From Cliona cf. orientalis (lineage: Eukaryota; Porifera; Demospongiae; Clionaida; Clionaidae), in the NCBI GenBank assembly GCA_963930775.1, contig OZ005698.1, positions 4,656,501-4,720,500 on the forward strand: a stretch of 64,000 bases of DNA. The letters run 5' to 3'. The notes beneath the pieces were generated by a model. It was not told the origin of the DNA. It ran no database searches and worked only from the letters and a program-made list of their open reading frames with translations. Each line of letters opens with the position of its first letter. The first letter of the stretch is position 1. This document shows, piece after piece, positions 55,613 through 64,000 of this stretch. The position numbers and the translations under genes were made by a program.

Positions 55613-55987
55613 CATAGGCGTAGGAACCGGGGGTGCTAGGGGTGCTATAGCACCCCCACTTTTTCTGGAGGTAGCCAGGCAGCCTGAGGGCTGGGCAAGG
55701 CCAGTGAGGTTTATCTCCATTGCTGATTCAGTGAAAATTAAGTTAGTTCATGCTTCCCAACCTATACACACCATTATACTATCGATCATGTGCTCACTTT
55801 ATTATGTCTGCAAGATTTCTCTTAGAACACAGCCAATTTCTTACCATTCCAGCAAGTTTAACCCGTGGAGTTCACGAACTCCGCTCGGATTCAATTAGGG
55901 GGCGGGGCTAAAAATTTTGCACGCGCTTTGTGCGCTTACTATAATATAATTAGCACCTCCACCTTCGTAATGTTTCCTACGCCTATG
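55613..55987. mobile_element. CATAGGCGTAGGAA element
   Basis: 375 bp, ends CATAGGCGTAGGAA and TTCCTACGCCTATG, flanked by AAATA on both sides. The interior starts with GGGGTGCTAGGGGTGCTATA. In an intron of the 7TM gene. Confidence 0.7.
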
Positions 55988-56286
55988 AAATATATGCTCG
56001 TCTGTACTGTAATGCAAAGGTACAAGGTATAGCTAAGTTTGGTAAAATCTATCTAAACACAGGCAGATTTTCATTTGGTGGTGTTGCCAAAGTGTAATCA
56101 TGTACATACAGTTATGTTGATAATTTTTCATTTGGTGTTTATTTAAGGTAAGCGCTGTATGGTGACAAACTTTTGAGCCGTTTGGTGGGCAGCAAACGGT
56201 AAATCAAGGTGTCAGTTACAAGCGCATTGTGCAAATAATGTACACCAATACAGAATCATGGTAATTATAATAAACTATTTTCTCAG

Positions 56287-56350
56287 CTTATTAGGTTCAC
56301 TATCAATTCTCATTTCTGCCGTGGTCAAGAAGCAAGTGTGCAGTCCAAAG
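56287..56350 (+). CDS. 7TM receptor-like gene: second half of TM1 and first intracellular loop
   Basis: 64 nt, acceptor TTTTCTCAG and donor AAAG/GTACAT. Reads SLSILISAVVKKQVCSPK: the end of a transmembrane helix followed by a basic loop, the layout of TM1 and intracellular loop 1 in rhodopsin-like and cAMP-receptor-like 7TM proteins. Phase 0 at its end. Confidence 0.62.
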
Positions 56351-58562
56351 GTACATAGTAGTGGTGAAAATTAATTGGGAAAGCCTTTATGAAAGTCGTT
56401 TGAACAATCATGTTCACATGGCATAGACTACACTACAGTGGCATGTCTGTCATCTGTAGTAACGGGCATGTCCAGCGGGGGGGGGGGGGGGGGGGCTCAG
56501 GGGACTCGAGCGAGGTCTGGCACAACAGTCAACTCATGTGTGACAACTATTGTTACTAATAATCACTTATATTTTCAGCTACATTGTAGGTACCGTATAG
56601 CTCCAAATTTTCGTGGTTCAAAATTTTCATGAAATTGCTGAAAATCTCGTGATTGAAAATTTTCGTGATAAAAATTTCGTGATCACCACGTTTTTTTCGT
56701 GATGACCACTGCGCCACAGCACCCATGCGGATAATTACCCTGCGCGCATGCGCAAGGGATAAAGCAATTGGTTTGTCCGTCTGTTGTTGTTGTTGTCGTC
56801 GTCGTTGTCGTCGGCACGAAAATCGCCAGATCTCGCGTTCTAGGCATCTGTGCGTGCTGTAAGCACAACCAATTGGTAGATATCGGTGAAAAACTGGTTT
56901 GTAAGCGCTTCGAATTGCTCAAAAAGGCTTATCGACCACACCCACTCTTTTAATATGCTGATGCGACTGCGCATGCTCAAATTCAGTGTTGGAAAGGGTC
57001 ATCAAGTCATGAAACAGCTATGCCTCAGAGTATTGCAATATTACGCTACAGTGGCTACAGAGCACGCGGGGTATGTGCTCTATAGAGCTCTAGTTCTGAA
57101 CGTTATCGCTCCGCCCACAGTTGCACGTGGCTCGGGCATTGGGTCCGGGTTAGTACAGTGCATGCTAATATGAAGAGAATGAAACGAGACAGGACTTATA
57201 CTGGCCTCTCTTTCTGCCTTTAGCGCCTTCTGCTGTCATCTCTTTGGCCATCTATTCAATGTGGTTATTGGCAGATTCGCCGGATACAAGATGAAGAAAA
57301 TTGTTTGGACTAAGGTCCTTGCAGATTTGGTAGGCAACTTTTGCTCATTTTCTGAAAGTAAGCGTACAGAGTCTGTACATTGTTAGCAGCGATTCAATAC
57401 TTTGTTTCAGACAGTTCACACATTCACTACACGTACGCACGATCGCGCTTGCGATGCACCTGTGCACACAGAACGTAGCCACACCCACAACACATGATTG
57501 TTCATGTTTTCTACATTCCGCTCAGCTCGCAACGGCACTCATGATCACTGCTTGAAGAACCCGAGAATCCAAACTAGCCATCATGATTTCAATTAACCCG
57601 AGGCTGGAACCCAAGCAAGCATGCATATGTTGAGGTCAAGCTTTATAATATAATGTGAAATGCACCTATAATAGCGAATGCTTATAGGCCCGCAAAATTA
57701 TACACTTATATATGTAGTAGTACTTAAGCTTATACACATGTACATGCCAGCATCAACATATAAACTAACTGAAACCAGTTTCACTATAGCCAAAGCTAAT
57801 CTAAAACCATTAAACAGTGCATCACACAAACATTAGGCTCACCCTGAATACACGAGAGGCAGGAAGCAGCTTAATCAGGACATGTATATGTATTCATCAA
57901 TGAGAGCAGGTGGCAAAATTGGGAAAAATTTCTCCTAACGAACTTTTCCACGTACACAGGGGTTTATACAGAGGGATTCCCCCAGCATAATAATCATAAA
58001 TAATTAAAACAATAGTAAGTTTGTAACTTGACTGTAAAACATGAGTTATGATTGAAATTAAATAAACACTGAGATGTTGTAGAAGTGAAATTTCAGCATA
58101 AAAATGAGTATCTATGGATATCAAGGGCAAAAATATTACCTCCCTCCAAGAAGAAAATTGTATAAAATATAGGCTAGATCCTTGCTATCAGGTATGGCAC
58201 GCTCCCAAGCAAAATCTGCATGCCAAAGAACACTTGCATTGATGGACACCACGTAAAGTAGCTTTATACAATGTACGTGTAGTCAACAGCTCGATCATGC
58301 ATTGATCCTATATTCACCACCAACAGCTGACTCGTGGCAGTAGAGTAATAAATTAAGTGTAATTATAAGTAACCATAGAGTGACTGTCTTGCATCTAAAC
58401 TGTGTTAGCTAGCAGTGATCAAGATCAAGTTGCTATCACTATCTCCTATCTCGATTGTACATATACACATACACATGTACATTGACTCCACCCTCTAGTT
58501 TTGCACACAGTTTGGCACATAGTAAGCACCCAGGTAGCATAAAAATTGGGCGTTATGGTAGA
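56351..58562. other. 7TM gene intron, first part
   Basis: Contains a G-run (about 56477-56494), a TACCGTATAGCTCCAAATTT element end (56592), GTTGTTGTC tracts (56783-56812) and an interspersed-repeat fragment. A splice-like stretch at 57230-57336 (starts after CTGCCTTTAG) is open in one frame but does not fit the phases of the accepted exons. Confidence 0.5.
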
Positions 58563-58740
58563 CAGTATTCTCCCCAAGCAAAATTCAAGGTATGGTGGGA
58601 GGGAGTGGTTAGGGTGGAGCCTATGGCCATATTGAAGCTTTGGATTAATTCTCCCTATTCCCCACATCAAAGGAAATACAATGTACTGTACTGAAGGCTT
58701 GTTGGGCCGACATGCCTTATGCATGCACACTGGAGACAAC
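58563..58740. mobile_element. CAGTRTTCTCCCC hAT-like MITE, copy 1
   Basis: Ends ACAGTATTCTCCCCAAGC; inverse-orientation homologue of 63115-63281 (shared GGCTTGTTGGGCCGACATGC). The right end is degraded. Confidence 0.65.
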
Positions 58741-59092
58741 ACTGGTCGAGTACCCATGGGTACTTATCAGGGACGCTTATGGTAGGTGTACTTCACTATT
58801 AAGCACATACATACCATGTACAAATTTCTTCCTGTGAACATATGTGTATAAGCACATCCACTTAGTATCGTGAAGAAATATATGCACACTCCACACAATT
58901 CTGAAGCTAGACTAGAGATACATGTGTATTGGACATTCTTACTGATAAATAACTTTACTGGGGACAAAAACGACATTTGTGGTGTGAGGGCTTATAGTAC
59001 ATGGTACTAAGGATGTCCATAGGTCCTTTTCAGTGTGTATGCTGCTAGATCTTTGGTGCTTTAATTATATGTATAATTAAGCTACCGTAGGT

Positions 59093-59289
59093 CGGGATAT
59101 TAATTTTTGCCGGTAAAAGATTTCGCTTGTAAATTTTTCGCATAGTCCAAATTTTGTCGCCAGACTTGAGCGACCAAAATAACTATAGGTCAACGTATGT
59201 TACACAAGATATTTTATGTGTTTAACTTTTGTCGGAGAAGGTCGTCGACAAAAAAAATTTTAATGGCAAAAAATTCGCGATCTACGGTA
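59093..59289. mobile_element. 197-bp TACCGTAGGTCGGG MITE
   Basis: TACCGTAGGTCGGGATATTA at the left and the imperfect inverse ending GCGATCTACGGTA. Confidence 0.7.
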
Positions 59290-60376
59290 TATAAACACCT
59301 ATAGCGGTGTTTGGGAATATCCTCCTGTAGCATAATTGGTTGCTGCTTGTTCAGTTGTAGGTATATTTGGTGGGAAAGGTTTATCATTACTATACAAAAT
59401 AGAGCTCTGTAGAGCACATACAGCCCTCGCGCACACTGTGCAATCTGTAGCTACAGAGATGACAATACTGATACCACAATTCTGGAAAGTTCAACCTGCA
59501 TGTCACGAGCGTATTTCGACGATCTTTACCAGTTTATATTAGGCTAGTTAGTTGTGCACATGAGCAGAAAGCACAAATTTTGCGTGCATTATGTATTGGA
59601 GTAGCTAGGCACTGTGGATAAGCATGGCTATGGTAGCCAATAGAAAGGCACTATTTGTGACACTCGTGGATTTGTCCATCGGTTTGAAGAATACCTGATT
59701 CATTGTGCTTACAAGTCGCTCATGATCAGGTGTGTAGGTCTCGAGATTGGCGATTTTGTACTCACAACAACAACAATAGCAACAACGACATGACTGAAGA
59801 AATTTTGAGGGTCAAAACCATCATGAATTTGGTGGTTATGTACATGTACACTTTCCTTGAAATCATGAATTAGAGTTAATATTGGATTCTGTGTAAAGCT
59901 TGAAGTTTGAGTTACAGGTTATTATTAAACAAGGTAAAAATATTTGATTTGCAGCGGTGCTGAGTGAAGTCATAAAATTAATGTATAGCACAGTGAAAAC
60001 TTGCCCGCTATTAAACAGTAGAAGGATCCACTCCAAGATTACTAGCGACTGCCCTTGACATTATAACCTAAAGTAGTTTTAGAGGAATCTCCAGAATTCC
60101 AAGGAGGGATCCGGAGCAGCACTTATAAGCTGGCTGCCCCCAACAATGATAAATAATCACTGTTGCTTAACAAGACATTTGTGCAGAACAATGCATGCAC
60201 TGTACGGTATGGCCCAGTGCAGCCAGTATGGCTACATGTACTTGCTATATAATAGTATATCATGGGACACTTTCAACCAGGTTTTTATTATCGGGGAGCC
60301 TGGGGACAAGGCTAGATTTTCTCCTGGCCAGCAAAAGGCCACTAGATCATGAAAAGTAGGGCTGGGGCATGCATAT

Positions 60377-60587
60377 TACCGTAGGACGGGTTTTAATTGC
60401 GTAGTTTAATAATTGCGTTCTAGTCAAGTCAGGCCAAATTGCGAATCCAATAATTGTGATGGACGACCCCGTACCGTACTGTAGTATACGTGCATGTTTA
60501 TGTTTGCGAATCTATTAATTGCGAAACGTAGAAAAAGTCACAATTCGCAATTAATAGATACTCGCAATTAAAACCCGACCTACGGTA
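60377..60587. mobile_element. 211-bp TACCGTAGGACGGG MITE
   Basis: TACCGTAGGACGGGTTTTAA and its inverse, with AATTGCG words throughout; the whole folds. Just upstream of the TM2 exon. Confidence 0.83.
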
Positions 60588-60665
60588 TTATTATAGCATT
60601 TTGCACTCATATACCATCTTAACCCCCTTTCTTATACTCCTCGTGTAAACATACACACACACCAG

Positions 60666-60768
60666 ATTCATCCTATCTTCATGTTATCCATAGCTGACAG
60701 TTTGCTTGCTTTGCTGTGGACTACTGGTGGTTCTCTTTGGCTCTACAATGGTGTCACCACTTCACAAG
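60666..60768 (+). CDS. 7TM receptor-like gene: TM2
   Basis: 103 nt if the donor is CACAAG/GTGCTG. In phase with the previous exon it reads IHPIFMLSIADSLLALLW, then TTGGSLWLYNG: a second helix with the S-x-A-D (L-S-I-A-D) pattern typical of TM2 and an aromatic extracellular edge. Resembles TMEM116-like and cAMP-like orphan receptors, but the family is not settled. The donor is not the strongest; the frame stays open to 60899. The intron before it (4.3 kb) holds several MITEs. Confidence 0.6.
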
Positions 60769-61262
60769 GTGCTGAGAGAGTTGGCTGCTTTACTGTGCTC
60801 CTCATGACAGTGGTTAGCTCTTTGCTCAAATCTGTCCCATGCATATTGTGCATGTACTTTCAATTTTGTGTCCTATTCAATCTTGCTGGCAGCTGTCACT
60901 AGTCAAAATAGGTATTATCCATAAACTAGCTCTTGTAATTCCTATAGTCAAGATTTACAGTGTACCATCAGCGCATGCATAGCATGCTTTAGATTATGGT
61001 AGTTAGTTTATATGTGTGTCTGTCTGTGTACATGTATTGGTCTGTTACCAAGCTAGCAATTGTATTTACATCATTAGCACATACATCAAAACTGGGGCAC
61101 TGTGGGGTTCATTATGGCATTTGAGCGCACTACCTGTGCTCACTATGAACTTGTATAGTTAATAACAGTAGCAAAATTCGATTCAAAGTATGTGTTATAT
61201 AATATAAATATCTGTTGTATAGCTGATGGCAATTAAGGGATGACGACAGTCAGCAGTAGATT

Positions 61263-61819
61263 TACCGTACCGTCGCGAAAGAGGGCCCACTACGGAATGT
61301 CGGCCCACCCCCACTTTGGGCTCAATTTCCTGCTAAGGTCTAGTGTTTACTCAAATATGCTGTGCCCATGTGTAGCTGCCCTTGAAAACGCAGCTCAAAT
61401 GGCTGGTTTATGAGGACTGAACTTCGAATAGTCTATGTACATGTAAGATTGATAAGTAACCTGCTAAACAGCCATAAAACTAAGCCTACCTAGCATCATG
61501 CCACATTTCAGCATAAATGAACGATCGTACATGGCTAGCAATTGTAGCCACGCCCACTTAATATGGCTGTAAGCATGCAATGACATACGGTGAAGTATCG
61601 CGGCCGCCCTTGCTCTGGATTGGTAACCGTACTTGAATAAGGCTGAAATCAGTAGTAGCCGCTGCTACTATTCAAATTATGAAGACAGCGTGAGTAACTT
61701 ACCTGGGCGCTCTTTCGCGTATAAACGCGATACGGATACTTCGAATATCAGCCTACCCCCCAATCTTGGCCCAATGTAAGGTGCACCGCCCATGGGCCCT
61801 CTTTCGCGAGGGTACGGTA
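61263..61819. mobile_element. TACCGTACCCTCGCGAAAGAGG MITE, copy 2
   Basis: 557 bp, same ends and order of internal words as 49259-49802, same orientation, with small indels. Confidence 0.9.
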
Positions 61820-61925
61820 TATGTATAAGTACAGGTACATGCATACCACATTGCTTGTGAATTTTCATGACTATTGTCAAAGCTAAAAAAAAAATTAAGC
61901 TTCCCTTGAACTGGTTCATTGCCAG

Positions 61926-62008
61926 TGCAGGATATTATCAGAAGCTGTATGTATTATGGTTGCATTGGACAACTATAACTATAGCCAAGACTTTGTATCG
62001 CAGTGTTG
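61926..62008 (+). CDS. weak candidate next exon of the 7TM gene
   Basis: 83 nt between acceptor TTCATTGCCAG and donor GTTG/GTGAGC. One frame reads KLYVLWLHWTTITIAKTLYR, which could be a membrane helix, but it needs a 19-nt exon at 60893-60911 to keep frame. A different frame is also open. No conserved motif decides. Confidence 0.22.
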
Positions 62009-62285
62009 GTGAGCTAGTTAACACATGACCAACGTTCATGATCTTTACCACAATAATTATCTACATGTGCTATGAGCTAGCGAGCACATGGACAACGTAT
62101 TGCGCTTGCTACATGTACATGTATAATATTATACATGTACCATAGAATCCCGCGATTACGCCCCCCCCCCTCGCGCATAAGCCCCCTGTATTTTTAGCTC
62201 AAGTTCCTGCATCGGTAGTTTTGTCTCGCATATAAGCCCCCCCCCTCCCTGACTGTAAAATGGAGTCCATAAGTTAATAAAAACA

Positions 62286-62827
62286 CTGTGTCTACCGTAC
62301 CGGCACTGGTACCCAAGATTTAGTGCTTGGAATACCGGCAACTCTTCGGGGGCTGGGATCTATAGCTATACTAATAGCCACTACTACTGAGCGCTAGACA
62401 GCTAGTGAGGCTAGTAGCAAGGGGTTGGATTTCGGTAATTGGTTAGTGACGAGGGGTTTGGGTTTAGGCTATGGTTAGTATTCTAGTGACAAGGTGTATA
62501 AAGGTGGCAAAAAACGGCATTCGACAGCGGCGAGCTGGGTTGGCAGAATGGAGTAGGGCTGGGGCTGGTGGAGCGGTGGTCATAGGTTCGAATCCCGCTT
62601 GATCTTTGGATTTTTTTTTCTTCCACTTTCGAGCGGCGAGCTGGGTTGGCAGAATGGACTGGGGCTGGGGCTGGTGGAGCGGTGGTCATGGGTTCGAATC
62701 CCGCTTGATCTTTGGTTTTTTTTTTTCTTCCACTTTCGAAAAATTTTCTAAGTTTTTTGGCGGGCTAGTTTGCCGGTACTCGAAGCGCTAAATTTTCAGT
62801 ACCGGTGCGGGTACGGTAGACACAGCC
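62286..62827. mobile_element. nested CTGTGTCTACCGTACC element with 11-bp target duplication
   Basis: Inverted ends CTGTGTCTACCGTACCGG and CCGGTGCGGGTACGGTAG...CACAG. Flanked by TAATAAAAACA on both sides (62275-62285 and 62828-62838), whereas the 11.48-kb copy has one diverged copy of that target. Confidence 0.85.
62524..62735 (+). repeat. tandem pair of tRNA-derived SINE-like heads
   Basis: Two units with a 106-bp period. Each has a Pol III A-box-like TGGCAGAATGG and a B-box GGTTCGAATCC (62585 and 62691) about 50 bp apart, the layout of a tRNA with a long variable arm (Ser/Leu type). Each ends in a T-run that could stop Pol III. The two units differ at few positions. Confidence 0.72.
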
Positions 62828-63114
62828 TAATAAAAACAGTAGCTACAGCTAGCAAACTAGCTATTTGTGTCACATTATGCCTTACTTTGTTGTTTTTCTC
62901 AAGTTTTGCCCACCAACAGCCAGAGAAAGTACAGATCGCGAGCCCACGTGGCATTTGACGGTTGGTAATGGTCGTCACACGGAAATGTAATAATCCCGCG
63001 TATAAGCCCCCTCCCCACTTTTGCCCAATCCTAGCATGCACAAGGGGGGGGGGGGGGGGGGGCCGTAATCACGGGATTCTACGGTACATATACACACATG
63101 CATACCGTATACAA

Positions 63115-63281
63115 CAGTGTTCTCCCTAGCATACCTAAGGCATGTCGGCCCAACAAGCCTTCAGTACAGAGTTTCCTTTGATGTGGGAATAGGGATAATC
63201 CATGTGCTTTGATGTGGCCATAGGCTCCACCCAAACTATGCCCTCCCGTCATGCCTTGAATTTTGCTTGGGGAGAACACTG
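63115..63281. mobile_element. CAGTGTTCTCCC hAT-like MITE, copy 2
   Basis: 167 bp, ends CAGTGTTCTCCC and GGGGAGAACACTG, flanked by ATACAA on both sides. Homologue of 58563-58740 in the opposite orientation. Confidence 0.75.
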
Positions 63282-64000
63282 ATACAATAATATAGGCGAC
63301 ACCCTAATTTAGGCGCCATTGGAGGGAGACCTACACTATTTTTTTTAAGGCGCCTTTCTGGACATCAATTATTTTTGGTGGCGCCTATTTAATTGGAACT
63401 TATTGCCACGTGCAATCGAGCTAGCAGCTTAGATGTCAAACTAAGCCGTCTCTTACATTTATATGGGCACTTACCAAATGCTTTGATGTCTTTCTGGAGT
63501 TAGAGACAACCATTCTAATGGCTACGGTACTGGCAACTTGAGCATGATTCAGTGATCAGAGTGAAATAATAAAATTTTAAACAGTGATTGCGCCATCGCT
63601 TATAATGATATTCATTGTGCCCGTGTCAGAATTAATACGTCACGTACGTATGGAACCAAAATTAAATACGAGTTTCACCAGACTCTTTTCCGCGTGCGAT
63701 AAAGAGGCTGGGCACGAGACTATGCTAGCCCAGGGTTCCACTCCAGGCACTTATAAATTAGTCAAAAGTCAAAATCACGGTACCTGGTTCTCCAAGCAGG
63801 GAGTGCCATTTTGAGGTGATCATGAGCAGCAGGTATACAATTGCGAGTGATCATACACATGTATGCGTCGAACAATTGGCCATGCCCCTTATTAAGATCT
63901 TTGATACTACGAGCGTGCATGCATACTTGAATGCAGCTATATAATATTAGTTATAGGCACATCTCGCTATTAGGTGCACTTCGTTATTAAGCGCAGGTTT
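63282..64000. other. right edge of window, no gene recognised
   Basis: Contains a GGCGCC-word repeat (63298-63395; relative at 32585-32695) and a CTGGGCACGAGACTA MITE end at 63709-63723. The rest of the 7TM gene may lie beyond the edge. Confidence 0.45.

Larger units (their letters stand above)
62138..63086. mobile_element. TACYGTAGAATCCCGCG MITE, long copy interrupted by a nested element
   Basis: Ends TACCATAGAATCCCGCGATT and its inverse. Without the nested 62286-62827 segment it matches 11480-11858 nearly base for base. Has C-runs near the left end and a G-run near the right. Confidence 0.9.

Noticed and set aside
57230..57336. Open frame after CTGCCTTTAG reading toward KKIVWTKVLADL, Mpv17-like at first sight
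   Set aside because: It does not fit the phase of the neighbouring exons and lacks the full Mpv17 signature; direct joining of the 56350 and 60666 exons gives a better protein.

Overview
The window is eukaryotic, AT-rich animal DNA, with genes split by GT-AG introns and dense with short inverted-repeat transposons. One gene is recognised with confidence: a CLIP-170/CLIP1-type microtubule plus-end protein on the minus strand. The repeat style, and stray ORFs starting from MITE ends, suggest an invertebrate and probably a demosponge. That last step is an impression; the sequence alone does not fix the species.

Layout. 1-14.5 kb: no gene recognised; nested DNA-transposon derivatives (MITEs), including copies with exact 9-bp target duplications. 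14.58-14.83 kb: an inverted-repeat element carrying a damaged copy of the CLIP zinc-knuckle exon. 14.9-19.3 kb: degenerate satellite, a 1.95-kb nested inverted repeat, a 127-bp-arm hairpin and a MITE. 19.4-52.0 kb (minus): the CLIP gene, 21 coding exons whose phases all join, giving about 1323 residues plus an unlocated C-terminal exon. It encodes a Ser/Pro-rich basic N-terminus, three CAP-Gly domains, a long coiled coil, an acidic linker and two CCHC zinc knuckles. Its introns are packed with MITEs. 52.0-55.2 kb: the space between two divergent genes. 55.2-60.8 kb (plus): exons of a probable seven-transmembrane (7TM) receptor-like gene, visible only after splicing and probably continuing past the recognised part. 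61-64 kb: nested MITEs, including one element inside another and a tandem tRNA-derived SINE-like head.

How the genes relate. CLIP proteins bind EB proteins and tubulin tails through CAP-Gly domains, dimerise through the coiled coil, and recruit dynactin or fold back through the zinc knuckles. The 7TM gene is transcribed the opposite way from the same intergenic region; no functional link is visible. Most of the remaining DNA is mobile-element sediment. The repeat copies allow several filled-site/empty-site comparisons, which define target duplications (2 bp TA, 7 bp, 9 bp, 11 bp) for at least four element families.
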